64,000 bases of DNA from Acidimicrobiales bacterium (GTDB taxonomy: Bacteria > Actinomycetota > Acidimicrobiia > Acidimicrobiales > Aldehydirespiratoraceae): the NCBI GenBank assembly GCA_029246685.1, contig JAQWMR010000006.1, forward strand, positions 1 through 64,000, written 5' to 3'. Shown here piece after piece: positions 53,598-64,000 of the stretch (its first letter is position 1; the number at the start of each line of letters is the position of its first letter). The translations under genes were made by a program, and so were the position numbers. The notes beneath the pieces are model-generated. The model saw nothing but the letters and a program-made list of their open reading frames with translations, had not been told where the DNA came from and ran no database searches.

Positions 53598-53800
53598 TGT
53601 CACGGCGGGAGAGCGTCAACCGAGCCTCGGCTCGAGCGGCCGCCGAAGGAGCAACCTCCCCGGGAACCTCTCAGGCACCCCGACCGCGGTGACGTGGACG
53701 TCTCGGGAGAGTGATGGTTTCGTGCCATCCGCCGAAGGGGAAAGCGCCGATCGCCGGCGTGAAGCTCTCAGGCCACCGGACCGAGCGGGGAACCGACTGC
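53598..53800 (+). promoter_or_regulatory. Tandem glycine riboswitch upstream of gcvP
   Basis: Two aptamers of the known glycine-riboswitch type. Aptamer 1 (about 53604-53695) has CGGGAGAGCG, CGCCGAAGGAGCAAC and CTCTCAGGC. Aptamer 2 (about 53702-53798) has CGGGAGAGTG, CGCCGAAGGGG and GCTCTCAGGCC. The repeated GGGAGAG and CTCTCAGG ends pair to close each aptamer. The start of gcvP lies 20 bp downstream, so binding of glycine should switch on expression of the glycine cleavage enzyme, as it does elsewhere. Confidence 0.95.
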
Positions 53801-53819
53801 GACCACGCCGGGAGTTCCC

Positions 53820-56705
<2,886 letters not shown>

Positions 56706-56713
56706 AGACTCCG

Positions 56714-57371
56714 CTACAGCATCGTCAGTGTCGCGGCGATGCTCCCGACGAGAGCGACTTCTTCGTCGGTGAGTAAGCCGGCCTTGGTGACGACCAACTC
56801 GATTCCGTACTCGTCGTGGCTTCCATTGATCCCGCCGGCGACACCGAACTGATCGAACTTCATCGCGTCGCTGAACCCCGGGATGTCGACGGCGGTCAGG
56901 TTCTCGCAGATGCCCGGCCCGTCGCACGCCCCGAACGGTGACGGCGAGCCGAACGTGATGTCGAGCTCGCTGTCTGGGCTCTTCTTCGTGAATCCGTCGA
57001 ATCCGGGAATCGGGCTGTCGAGCACCGTGCAGAACCAGGAGTCGTCCGGCGCAACTGCGCCCACACTCTCCGTCTCCATCACGCAGTCGCCGAGCGAGAC
57101 GATGTCGTCGAGCATGTCCGGGTCGAAGTCCTTGTCACCGATGATGTCGTCGTCACCGGTCGCGTTGTTGTCGACACCACCGTCGCCGCCGTCACCCGAG
57201 CCGTCGTCGTCACCGGATCCACCATCACCGCCGGAGCCGCCGTCCCGCCGTCCCGCCGTCATCATCAGTCGGGACGAACCCGCCCGTCTCGGTGTCGTCG
57301 CTGCTGTCGTCGCCACACGCTGCCGCCACCAGCACGGTCGCCACTAGCACCACCAGAACCCGCTTCATCAT
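56714..57371 (-). pseudogene. Secreted lipoprotein of unknown function, frameshifted at a short tandem repeat
   Basis: From ATG 57371 the sequence gives MMKRVLVVLVATVLVAAACG, a clear lipoprotein signal peptide with lipobox VAAC, and then an Asp/Gly-rich linker. Near 57241-57262 an 8-bp unit (CGTCCCGC on the plus strand) is repeated in tandem, and coding content shifts to another frame, which continues as about 150 residues with several Cys (SLGDCVME, WFCTVLD, ACDGPGICEN) down to 56714. Adding one more 8-bp unit or deleting one base would restore a single protein. This is either real phase variation by slippage or a sequence error. I recognise no family for the C-terminal part. Confidence 0.6.
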
Positions 57372-57467
57372 GTTTCGCCGCCTCGGTTGAAATGTGAACG
57401 GAGTTTAGGAACACCCGCTGACCCGTTGTCTGGCTCCCCCGGAATGCCAACGGGTAGTTTCCCGGTC

Positions 57468-58283
57468 ATGGCCGATGATCAGACCAACAACGACCTCCTC
57501 GTCGAGCGCGACGGGCACATCATGATCCTCACGATGAATCGCCCCGAGCGGTTCAACGCGCTGTCCGGCGCAATGCTGATCCGGATGTACGACGCGTACG
57601 AGGAAGCGTCCAACGACGTGGACATCCGCTGCATCGTCGTCACCGGCTCAGGTGGCAACTTCTGTGCCGGTGCTGATCTGCGGGCGATGGCCGGCGACGC
57701 GAAGGACGGCGACCCGATGGACACCGCGTCGCGGATGGCCGAGGACCCGGACATCGTCTACAAGGCGCTGTTTCGGCACTACCGACCGACCAAGCCGATC
57801 GTCGCAGCCGTCGAGGGCGTGGCCATCGCCGGCGGCACGGAGTTGCTCCAGGCCATGGAGATCCGTGTCGCAGGCGAGAGCGCCCGGTTCGGGGTGAGCG
57901 AGGCTCGCTGGTCGCTGTACCCGATGGGCGGGTCCGCAGTTCGACTCCCCCGCCAGATCCCCTACACGCAGGCGGCGGAGATCCTCTTGACCGGCAAACA
58001 CCTCCTCGCACCGGAGGCGAAGGAGATCGGGCTCATTGGTCATGTCGTGCCGGACGGCGAGGCGCTGGAGAAGGCACTGGAAATCGCTCGGGTCGTCGCC
58101 GAGAACGGTCCCCTCTCGACGGCAGCCATCACTCGCACGCTTCACGAGTGCGATGGCATGGAGTTGGACGACGCGCTCCGTCATGAGTGGGACTACGGTC
58201 AAGCGGTCTTCGCGAGCAACGATGCCAAGGAAGGGCCGAAGGCGTTCGCGGAGAAGCGATCGCCCAAGTTCACCGGCACGTGA
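57468..58283 (+). CDS. Crotonase/enoyl-CoA hydratase family protein
   Basis: A 271-residue crotonase. NFCAGADLRAMAGD is the CoA-binding oxyanion loop and IAGGTELLQAMEIRVAGESARFGVSEARWSLYP the second core motif, with the canonical Glu in GTELLQ. The C-terminal RSPKFTGT is usual for actinobacterial enoyl-CoA hydratases of ring and side-chain degradation. The ATG at 57468 was chosen although a longer reading exists from 57387. It ends 50 bp before the luciferase-like gene, with a palindromic operator between them. Confidence 0.9.
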   Translation: MADDQTNNDLLVERDGHIMILTMNRPERFNALSGAMLIRMYDAYEEASNDVDIRCIVVTGSGGNFCAGADLRAMAGDAKDGDPMDTASRMAEDPDIVYKALFRHYRPTKPIVAAVEGVAIAGGTELLQAMEIRVAGESARFGVSEARWSLYPMGGSAVRLPRQIPYTQAAEILLTGKHLLAPEAKEIGLIGHVVPDGEALEKALEIARVVAENGPLSTAAITRTLHECDGMELDDALRHEWDYGQAVFASNDAKEGPKAFAEKRSPKFTGT

Positions 58284-58303
58284 CGTCGCGATATAGTCAA
58301 ACC

Positions 58304-58315
58304 AGAACGCGTTCT
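58304..58315. promoter_or_regulatory. KstR-like palindrome AGAACGCGTTCT
   Basis: A perfect 12-bp palindrome AGAACGCGTTCT, flanked by ACC and AGT, lies 18 bp before the luciferase-like monooxygenase start. KstR, the TetR-family repressor of cholesterol catabolism in Mycobacterium and Rhodococcus, binds TNNAACNNGTTNNA-type sites, which this sequence resembles but does not match fully at the outer positions. It marks the next gene as a candidate member of a lipid-catabolic regulon. Confidence 0.6.
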
Positions 58316-58332
58316 AGTTTTAGGAGCACCTG

Positions 58333-59538
58333 ATGGAGTTCGGTCTTTTCTTCAACGGCTACTTGCCGGGCCCGGCCGCGCACGACCCCGAGTCCGAGCA
58401 CTTGATGCTCATGCGCGAGGCCGAATATGCGATCCACGCGGACAACTTCAACTGGAAGTACACCTGGTTCGGCGAGCACCACGCCCTCACCGAGTACAGC
58501 CACATGTCGGCCCCGTCGCCGTTCATGGGATACGTCGCCGCCAAGACCGAACGCATTCACATCGGCTCGGCGATCACCTCCTTCCCGACCACCAAGGAAC
58601 ACCCGGTTCGCTTCGCCGAACGCGCTGCCATGCTCGATCACCTCAGCGAAGGTCGATTCGAGTTCGGAACCGGCCGCGGTGCGGGCAGCCACGAGGTCGC
58701 CAGCTTCAACGGCACCGACCTCAGCCAGACCAAGGCCATGTGGGACGAAGTCGCCCACGAGATTCCCCGCATGTGGGAACAGAAGGACTACACCCACGAC
58801 GGCGAGCACTTCTCGGTGCCCACTCCCCACAACGTCCTGCCGAAGCCCTACGGAAAGGGCCACCCACCGATCTGGGTAGCATGCGGCAACCCGGCGACGT
58901 TCGCCAAGGCCGGCAGCCACGGCATCGGCGCCATTGCGTTCAACTTCGAGCCGATCCACAACATGAAGGGCCGCGTGGAGGCCTACAAGGAAGCGTCGGA
59001 GAGCGTGACCGACCAGATCGGCCAGTACCAGAACAACAACGTCATGATGACCAACGCCGTCATCTGCCTCGAGGACCGCGAAGAGGCCCGAGCGATGGCC
59101 AAGCGCAACCTCCGCGGCTACCGGGTCACCATGGTGAACCTGTACCACGACTCGATGCCGCAGAGCCCTGACGCCATCGTGTGGCCCAACCAGCGCGATC
59201 GCTTCGAGCTCGACGACGAGACGCTCGACATGGCGATCGAGGGTGGCTTCATGCTGTGCGGAAACCCGGAGGAAGTCTGCGAGCAGGTCGTCGCCTACCA
59301 GGACGTCGGCTGCGACCAGGTCGTGTTCGGCACGCCGGACGAGGGCTACACCCACGACCAGACGATCGAGATGATCGAGACGTTCGGCAAGCACGTGATC
59401 CCCGAGTTCGACAAGGACCCGGTCCACAGCACCACTCGCTACCGCGAGAACGCCGTTCGCCAGTTCCCCATGTTCAACGGCGAGATCGACCCGGTGGTCG
59501 ACCAGGCACAGCCGCCGGAGTTCCCCATCAAGCTCTGA
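58333..59538 (+). CDS. LLM-class flavin-dependent oxidoreductase (luciferase-like monooxygenase)
   Basis: A 401-residue bacterial-luciferase-fold flavoprotein. KYTWFGEHHALTEYS is the conserved WxEHH-type flavin and substrate loop, and EGRFEFGTGRGAGSHE follows. PPIWVACGNPATFAKAG is the later strand with the substrate pocket. Such enzymes use reduced FMN from a partner reductase to oxidise aldehydes, sulfonates or coenzyme F420-type substrates. The ATG has a TAGGAG site 6 nt upstream and the KstR-like palindrome 18 bp before. Likely function: oxygenation in lipid or xenobiotic breakdown. Confidence 0.9.
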   Translation: MEFGLFFNGYLPGPAAHDPESEHLMLMREAEYAIHADNFNWKYTWFGEHHALTEYSHMSAPSPFMGYVAAKTERIHIGSAITSFPTTKEHPVRFAERAAMLDHLSEGRFEFGTGRGAGSHEVASFNGTDLSQTKAMWDEVAHEIPRMWEQKDYTHDGEHFSVPTPHNVLPKPYGKGHPPIWVACGNPATFAKAGSHGIGAIAFNFEPIHNMKGRVEAYKEASESVTDQIGQYQNNNVMMTNAVICLEDREEARAMAKRNLRGYRVTMVNLYHDSMPQSPDAIVWPNQRDRFELDDETLDMAIEGGFMLCGNPEEVCEQVVAYQDVGCDQVVFGTPDEGYTHDQTIEMIETFGKHVIPEFDKDPVHSTTRYRENAVRQFPMFNGEIDPVVDQAQPPEFPIKL

Positions 59539-59617
59539 TCAGCGAGCCATCGCGATGGGTTCTGCGACTCTTGCGATGACGCCACCGCCGCGGCAACCAG
59601 GATCTGATGCCCGACGA

Positions 59618-59920
59618 GTGTCCGAGAACATGCTCCGCTTCCTGATCGGCGTAGTGCTTCTGTTCGCGGCGCTCGGCAGCGCGCACGTGGGCGTCCGAGC
59701 GGTCCGGCGGGCATTCTTCGCACGCTGGCACGGGGCGATCGGCGTGCTCGTGGACGTCCTCGGCATGCTCACGCTCGTGGTCGTCGTCACCCAGTTGCTC
59801 GGCCTCCTGGCCGTCTACAGCCTCATCCCGGAGCTCGTCACCTATGTGCTCGCGGGCTACGTCCTCACGCGTGTCGCGGCTCGGTTCGGCGCGGTCGACG
59901 TGCCCGTGGTCGACGCCCGC
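59618..59920 (+). pseudogene. Truncated polytopic membrane protein
   Basis: From GTG 59618 (or ATG 59630) the frame encodes two or three hydrophobic segments (MLRFLIGVVLLFAALGSAHV, IGVLVDVLGMLTLVVVVTQLL, ELVTYVLAGYVLTRVAARFG). Beyond about 59920 the frame stays open but the sequence reads as the antisense of a leftward gene and loses membrane character. The protein therefore appears to be cut off after about 100 residues. I recognise no family from the surviving part. Confidence 0.45.
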
Positions 59921-59944
59921 CCAGATGTACTGGGTCGGCCGGGC

Positions 59945-60350
59945 CAGTTGCTCTCGGGGAGGCACGAGCCTCCGACACAGTTCGTCGACCGGCAGCCGCG
60001 GCATGAGTGTCATCGCGACTGCGTCGGCGGTGTCCGCATCGCCGGCACCGATGGCGCCGACCAGATCGCGCGTGAGCCGGTCGACGTCCGCTTCCTCCAC
60101 GGGATCGGGCAGCGGAACCGGATCGCCACTGGATCCGTGCAATGTCGCGAGGCTGACCAGACGCTCTCGGACTCTCGACCGGGCCGAGGGGCTCACCCGG
60201 TCGAGGAGGTCGGCGCGAGCCAAAAGCTCAAGAGGGAAATGAAGAACGAACGAGTTGTCCACCGTGCGGTCGACCGTCAGCGCACGGCTGACCGTCTCGA
60301 TCAGTTCGCCGTCGGAGAGGCCGTCGGGAGTCCGCAGGTCGGTCGTGCCG
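59945..60350 (-). pseudogene. Remnant of a soluble protein (possible questin-oxidase-like), both ends missing
   Basis: The leftward frame from about 60350 reads DLRTPDGLSDGELIETVSRA and FVLHFPLELLARADLLDRVSP, then RLTRDLVGAIGAGDADTADA and PVDELCRRLVPPREQL, all of natural composition. It has no ATG or TTG near its front (a GTG occurs only at TVDNSF) and meets the truncated rightward membrane gene near 59925-59945. The all-alpha repeats recall questin oxidase-like (DUF4243) proteins, but this is weak. It is likely half of a rearrangement junction. Confidence 0.35.
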
Positions 60351-60354
60351 TGAT

Positions 60355-60732
60355 CTACGGCCGGACCGCGTCGGGGCCCCACATCGTGTCGAAGCCGATC
60401 CCGCTCAGCCAGGTCTCGACGAGCTTCCCCTTCTCGACACGGAAGGCCTGCACCCAGTCCCACTGCTGCCCATTGAACGTCCACGACCCGATCGCGACGA
60501 CATGGTCGTCCTCGGCGATCAGCTTGTAGCGCCCGTCCGCGATCTCCGCCGTCGTCATGTTCTCCTTCAGGAAGTCGCGGTACTCCTCGGCGGTGATCGT
60601 GCGCGTTCCGCCCGCCTCGTGCCGCGTGTAGGTCGGACCGACGCAGTCCGGCACCTGGTCGAAGTCCATCCGGAACCACATCTCGTCGTACCAGCGCGCG
60701 AGCGCCCGCTTGCTCTCCTCTGCCGAACTCAT
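60355..60732 (-). CDS. SnoaL-like (NTF2-fold) protein
   Basis: A 125-residue cone-shaped NTF2-fold protein. LARWYDEMWFRMDFDQVPD is the usual first helix and TYTRHEAGGTRTITAEEYR the following region. IAEDDHVVAIGSWTFNGQQWDWVQAFRVEKGKLVE contains the beta sheet with the polar pocket. Members isomerise or cyclise ketones, or serve as steroid isomerase-like proteins. ATG 60732 overlaps the sulfotransferase stop by 4 bp (ATGA), so it belongs to the leftward operon of 60.4-62.9 kb. Confidence 0.88.
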   Translation of the reverse strand: MSSAEESKRALARWYDEMWFRMDFDQVPDCVGPTYTRHEAGGTRTITAEEYRDFLKENMTTAEIADGRYKLIAEDDHVVAIGSWTFNGQQWDWVQAFRVEKGKLVETWLSGIGFDTMWGPDAVRP

Positions 60733-62027
60733 CGTGTTTCCTCCGTCTCGACGCCGAATCGGTCGACGTAGAACTGCAGCTCCCCTGCGAGGACGTTCGG
60801 GTCGACGCCGAAGTCCTCCTCGATGTGGTACGTCACGCTGCCGTGGACACCGCGGGGATGGCTGTCCATGTAGGCCTGCATCGCCGCCCGGGCGGTGTCA
60901 TCGAATCGATGATCCGCCAGGTCGTAGATCCGACGAACCATGGCTACGTCGTCCGTCATGAACTCGTGGAACAACACGTCGATCGACTGGTCGGCCGACA
61001 CCACATCGCGGTCATCAGCCATACCCCGAAACATCCGGCCCATCCGGTCGATCCAGTACCGCCCGACGTCGACGAGCTTCTCGGGGTCGCGGCTCATACG
61101 GGAGGTGTAGGTCAGCATCGTGGACATCGACTTGGCGACGGCGACCGGGTCGCGGTGGGTGCAGACCACCGTGGCGTCCGGGAACACGGTGATGAGATCG
61201 CGCAGCCGCTCGACGTGCTGTGGGGACTTGAGAAGCCAGCGATCCGCTTCCCTCTCCGTCCCCCGCCCGAGGAACGTCATCACCTTCAACATCGTCTTGA
61301 GGTACTCGTAGAACGGCACCTGGTCGCTGGCGAGATACCAGTCACGCCACGAGGGCATCACGGCCATCGTCTCGAGCGCCATGCCGCCATAGGGAATCGC
61401 GAGGAGAGCGATCTCCTCGTGCACGTGTTCGGGGTACATGTCGTGCATGCGTTTGAAGTACGGGAGCGCTCCGTTGAGGCCGGCCAACGTCTCAGTGCAC
61501 CGGTGGTAGCGGGGATCGCTGCGGAAGTCCCTGCCGTGATTCGTTCCCTGCTCGGCGCGAGGAGGCACTGGCTCGACACTCTCCCAATACGGCATTGTGC
61601 GAAACGAGGTGTCGGCCGACATCAGATTGTGGAGGTGCGTCGTGCCTGTCCGCCCCTGACCGGCGATCACCACAGGACGATCGATCTGGATGTCGTGGAT
61701 CTCCGGGCGCCGCGAGAGAAGGTCCGCCACCAGCAGCTTCTGCTTCGCGTAGCCCACCAACGTCCCGTGGTTCGAGAGCTGGCCGAGCGTGGACAGCGCA
61801 CCCTCGCCGATCATCGCCCACGCCAACACCGAGAGCGGCTCCTCGTGGAGATCGTCGCCGAAGTCGTCGAGGCCCGTCTCGGCACACGCCTGGGCGAGAA
61901 TCGCCTCGGGGCTCCAGTCGAGCGCCTCTGCGAGCGGAGCGACCATCTCGAACGCGCCGGCAATCTCCTCTGAGTACTCCGGCGCGACAAGGTCGGTGAT
62001 CCGAACGGGCGCGGGTCTGTCAGTCAT
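60729..62027 (-). CDS. PAPS-dependent sulfotransferase family protein
   Basis: A 432-residue sulfotransferase. The 5'-phosphosulfate loop is VVIAGQGRTGTTHLHNL and the 3'-phosphate region is VVCTHRDPVAVAKSMSTM, both intact. The family transfers sulfate from PAPS to hydroxyl groups of sterols, lipids or sugars. An N-terminal helical domain of about 100 residues and a C-terminal subdomain are of the Sulfotransfer_3 type. Its start overlaps the VOC gene by 8 bp and its stop overlaps the SnoaL-like gene by 4 bp, so it is coupled in a four-gene operon. Confidence 0.92.
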   Translation of the reverse strand: MTDRPAPVRITDLVAPEYSEEIAGAFEMVAPLAEALDWSPEAILAQACAETGLDDFGDDLHEEPLSVLAWAMIGEGALSTLGQLSNHGTLVGYAKQKLLVADLLSRRPEIHDIQIDRPVVIAGQGRTGTTHLHNLMSADTSFRTMPYWESVEPVPPRAEQGTNHGRDFRSDPRYHRCTETLAGLNGALPYFKRMHDMYPEHVHEEIALLAIPYGGMALETMAVMPSWRDWYLASDQVPFYEYLKTMLKVMTFLGRGTEREADRWLLKSPQHVERLRDLITVFPDATVVCTHRDPVAVAKSMSTMLTYTSRMSRDPEKLVDVGRYWIDRMGRMFRGMADDRDVVSADQSIDVLFHEFMTDDVAMVRRIYDLADHRFDDTARAAMQAYMDSHPRGVHGSVTYHIEEDFGVDPNVLAGELQFYVDRFGVETEETR

Positions 62028-62478
62028 CGTGGTCGTACTCCCCCACGAGCACGGTAGCGGACCCGAGCGGCGTGTCGGTTCCGCTCAGAAAGTGTTGGTA
62101 GTAGCGCGTGAATCTGCCCTGCAGGTCCCGATCGATCTGGTCCTGGTCGTAGTCGAGGCTGTAGTAGCTGGAGACGCCCAGTTGGCCGGCGGCCGCCTTC
62201 GAGGCGTCTGCGTCGGGAACTGCCCACACCACACCGATGAGGCCCTCGCCCTTCTCCGCCAGGATCTTCTCGAGGTGAGACTCTTTCCCCTCGAGGGGGG
62301 CGACGAGTTCGATGCCGCCGTCCCACGAGAACACCGTGCGTACGCCGAAGGCCGCCGCCTCCTCGTCGTTGACGGCGTGGAACGTGCAGCCGAGCAGCTT
62401 CTCGTAGAAGGCGCGGCCAGCGTCGAGATCCCGCACGAGCATCACAACTCGATTCACCCCTTGCTCGCGACGCGTCAT
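62020..62478 (-). CDS. VOC family (glyoxalase/bleomycin-resistance-like) protein
   Basis: A 152-residue vicinal-oxygen-chelate protein. NRVVMLVRDLDAGRAFYEKLLG is the characteristic first beta-alpha-beta module and GIELVAPLEG the second. Metal-ligand candidates include the His or Glu in ELVAPLEG and in YYQHFLSG. Members isomerise or cleave substrates through a metal-bound oxygen. ATG 62478 lies on the TGATG overlap with the SnoaL_4-type gene upstream. Confidence 0.85.
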   Translation of the reverse strand: MTRREQGVNRVVMLVRDLDAGRAFYEKLLGCTFHAVNDEEAAAFGVRTVFSWDGGIELVAPLEGKESHLEKILAEKGEGLIGVVWAVPDADASKAAAGQLGVSSYYSLDYDQDQIDRDLQGRFTRYYQHFLSGTDTPLGSATVLVGEYDHDD

Positions 62479-62939
62479 CACGACTCCCGAGGAAAGATCT
62501 GAGTGCCGGCTGCTTCCACGCGAATTCGGCGCAGGTGCAAGGTGGCGATACGCCACCGGCCGTCGTCGCCGCGCCGATACGTCTCCTCGTACCAGCCGGT
62601 TCCCCACATGTAGCCAAGCCCGGACTCGGGCGGCCAGAAGAGGTGATCCTCCATCGACCAGACCCCCGTCGCCAGGTCGCCATCGACGGCGATCTCGGAC
62701 ATGTGCCCGTGATGGATCGTGGGGACCGCGTCGATCATGGCCCGGAGCCCGTCGACGAACTCGTCCCTGCCGACGATCGGGTTCGGGTCTCCCGTGTCGT
62801 CCGGCGTCGTGATCTCGACGTCTTCGATGAAGACGTCTTTCCAGACGTCCCACTGTTTCTGATCCATCAGGCGGAAGTAGCGTGCCTTCAACTGGCGGAT
62901 CGCTTCGATGTCCGCGAGTTCGAGAGTGGTGGAAGCCAT
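62478..62939 (-). CDS. SnoaL_4/nuclear-transport-factor-2-like protein
   Basis: A 153-residue NTF2-fold protein of the SnoaL_4 (PF13577) type. IEAIRQLKARYFRLMDQKQWD is the typical first helix, followed by VFIEDVEITTPDDTGDP, HHGHMSEIAVDGDLATGVWSM and WRIATLHLRRIRVEA. Homologues include scytalone-dehydratase and ring-hydroxylating dioxygenase small subunits. It heads the operon SnoaL_4, VOC, sulfotransferase, SnoaL and overlaps the VOC gene by one base. Together with the BVMO, thiolase and sulfotransferase genes elsewhere in the window it suggests polyketide- or steroid-like substrates. Confidence 0.87.
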   Translation of the reverse strand: MASTTLELADIEAIRQLKARYFRLMDQKQWDVWKDVFIEDVEITTPDDTGDPNPIVGRDEFVDGLRAMIDAVPTIHHGHMSEIAVDGDLATGVWSMEDHLFWPPESGLGYMWGTGWYEETYRRGDDGRWRIATLHLRRIRVEAAGTQIFPRES

Positions 62940-63004
62940 GCGGATGAACGTAGTGGGATACTCGGTGTCATCGAAAAGCAGGCGACCCAGCAGCGGGAGA
63001 GCCG

Positions 63005-63364
63005 ATGACCGACGCCGAGACGTACCGGCTGAACGATCGCTACGCGCGCGACGAGGGCACCGTGTTCATGACCGGTATCCAGGCGCTCGCTCGACTCCCG
63101 ATCGAGCAACTGCGGGTGGATCGGCGCAACGGACTCAACACCGCCGCGTTCGCCGCGGGATATCCCGGCTCACCGCTCGGCGGACTCGACGGTGCCCTCG
63201 CGGCCGCGGCGCGCGAGGCGAGCGATCTCCCCATCTAGCTACGCCCGTCAGTGAACGAGGAGTACGCGGCCACCGCCGTCGATCTGATCCGCGGCTACGA
63301 ACACATCAAGCTGGCCAACGTCGAACGCTTCCGGGCTCGGGTGGCTGAGCTCACGTCGAGCTGA
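63005..63364 (+). pseudogene. Indolepyruvate/2-oxoacid:ferredoxin oxidoreductase remnant with internal deletion
   Basis: The frame from ATG 63005 (GGGAGAG ribosome site) gives the N-terminus of an indolepyruvate ferredoxin oxidoreductase: YARDEGTVFMTGIQALARLP and FAAGYPGSPLGGLDG, the TPP-enzyme start. It stops at TAG (63236-63238). In the same frame there follow about 41 codons ending IRGYEHIKLANVERFRARV, which look like the C-terminus of the same enzyme. The intact proteins have about 1,150 residues, so over 1,000 codons between the two ends are missing. It is a deletion remnant, with the TAG at the junction. Confidence 0.65.
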
Positions 63365-63385
63365 CGGCCCACGTACCCTGAGCCC

Positions 63386-64000
63386 ATGCCCCACGTCGCC
63401 AAGGTCGCCCCACTCGACGATGACCTCATCGCGTTCCACGAGCAGACGCTCGACTTTGTCGCCAACGAGGTCGTCCCGCATGGGGACCAATGGGAAGTCG
63501 ACGGATTCGTCCCCCGTGACGTGCTGCAGCGCATGGGAGCGCTCGGCATGTTCGGCCTCCGGGTTCCGGAGGCTCTCGGCGGGCTCGGCCTCGGGCCGCT
63601 CGCCTCGCTGACCTTCGCCGAAGCGCTCGGCTCGTCGACCTACGCCGGATTCGACGTGACCGTGCTCGTCCACACCGACATGGCGCTCCCCCACCTTCTC
63701 AACTCGGGCAGCGACGATCAGATTGCCCGATACCTCCCCGACGTCCTCGCCGGCGAGCGGATCCTTTCCATCGGCGTCACGGAACCCGACGCTGGGTCAG
63801 ACGTCGCCGGTATCCGCACCAGGGCAGAGAAGGACGGCGACGGCTGGCGGATCAACGGCTCGAAGATGTTCATCACCAACGCGGTGCACGGCGACATGAC
63901 CATCATCGCCGCTCGCACGAATCCGGATGACCGCTACGGAATCTCGATGTTTCTCGTCGAGAAGGGCACGGAGGGCTTCTCCGTCGCCAAGGCCCTCGAC
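63386..64000 (+). CDS. Acyl-CoA dehydrogenase, N-terminal part (runs off the right edge)
   Basis: 205 codons from ATG 63386, still open at the end. FHEQTLDFVANEVVPHGDQW is the first helical bundle, GLRVPEALGGLGLGPLASLT the following conserved stretch, and ILSIGVTEPDAGSDVAGIRT the FAD/CoA-binding signature (GxTEPxAGSD). KMFITNAVHGDMTIIAART begins the beta domain. It oxidises an acyl-CoA to the 2-enoyl form and passes electrons to ETF. The catalytic glutamate lies outside the window, so the substrate class is open. It starts 21 bp after the oxidoreductase remnant. Confidence 0.93.
   Translation, partial: MPHVAKVAPLDDDLIAFHEQTLDFVANEVVPHGDQWEVDGFVPRDVLQRMGALGMFGLRVPEALGGLGLGPLASLTFAEALGSSTYAGFDVTVLVHTDMALPHLLNSGSDDQIARYLPDVLAGERILSIGVTEPDAGSDVAGIRTRAEKDGDGWRINGSKMFITNAVHGDMTIIAARTNPDDRYGISMFLVEKGTEGFSVAKALD

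Overview
The window is high-GC chromosomal DNA with frequent GTG starts and 1-8 bp gene overlaps. It most likely comes from an actinobacterium of the class Acidimicrobiia, possibly a marine or metagenome-derived genome. Three things suggest this. The housekeeping blocks follow actinobacterial order (uvrC-rapZ-yvcK-gap-pgk-tpiA-secG, and pdtaR-polA-rpsA-coaE-uvrB-uvrA). An ANTAR response regulator sits beside polA. A small membrane protein at 41.1 kb begins with a GWWMASDGKWYPP-type motif that I associate with this class. The assignment is an inference from gene content, not from a marker-gene search.

Region by region. 1-10.5 kb is an accessory metabolic island. A leftward operon (MerB-like protein, amidohydrolase, Baeyer-Villiger monooxygenase, SDR) and a divergent phosphotransferase gene flank one copy of a CATAG-N7-CTATG dyad. 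A TetR gene and a divergent rightward operon (histidine-type DegT/RfbH-like PLP enzyme, two SDRs, Gfo/Idh/MocA oxidoreductase, sugar isomerase) flank a second copy. 10.5-11.6 kb holds short direct repeats and an RHH/MazF-type toxin-antitoxin pair. 11.7-18.4 kb holds a tRNA-Leu, a frameshifted solute-binding lipoprotein, secG, the glycolytic trio tpiA-pgk-gap, yvcK and rapZ. The whiA gene that usually sits between yvcK and gap is absent. 18.4-32.8 kb holds a methyltransferase, a membrane-anchored beta-propeller, uvrC, a second BVMO, uvrA, an amber-interrupted membrane protein, an amber-interrupted uvrB and coaE.

32.9-40.4 kb holds a Flp-pilin-like gene, strong hairpins, rpsA, a methyltransferase, an AbiEi/DUF559-like gene bracketed by inverted copies of a 49-bp palindromic repeat, polA and pdtaR. 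40.4-47.8 kb holds small envelope proteins, a second tRNA-Leu, the type II fatty-acid operon fabD-fabH-fabG-acpP-fabF behind a perfect 14-bp palindrome, a convergent FabZ-like dehydratase and HU. 48-53.5 kb holds a truncated globin, a macro-domain/thioredoxin hybrid, an enoyl-CoA hydratase, a thiolase-like/DUF35 pair, a lipocalin-like protein and a CPBP protease. 53.6-56.7 kb is a tandem glycine riboswitch driving gcvP. 57-64 kb is lipid or xenobiotic catabolism: crotonase, a luciferase-like monooxygenase behind a KstR-like palindrome, sulfotransferase, VOC and SnoaL-like proteins, and an acyl-CoA dehydrogenase running off the end.

The most striking features are the twin-operator TetR island with an unusual PLP-enzyme operon, the repeat-bracketed AbiEi/DUF559 unit, the FabD-lipoyl fusion, and a concentration of broken or chimeric genes. 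The broken genes are the uvrB and GT-C-like ambers, an internally deleted indolepyruvate oxidoreductase, the macro-TlpA hybrid, two frameshifted lipoproteins and a pair of colliding truncated genes. Whether these are biological or assembly artefacts cannot be decided from sequence alone.
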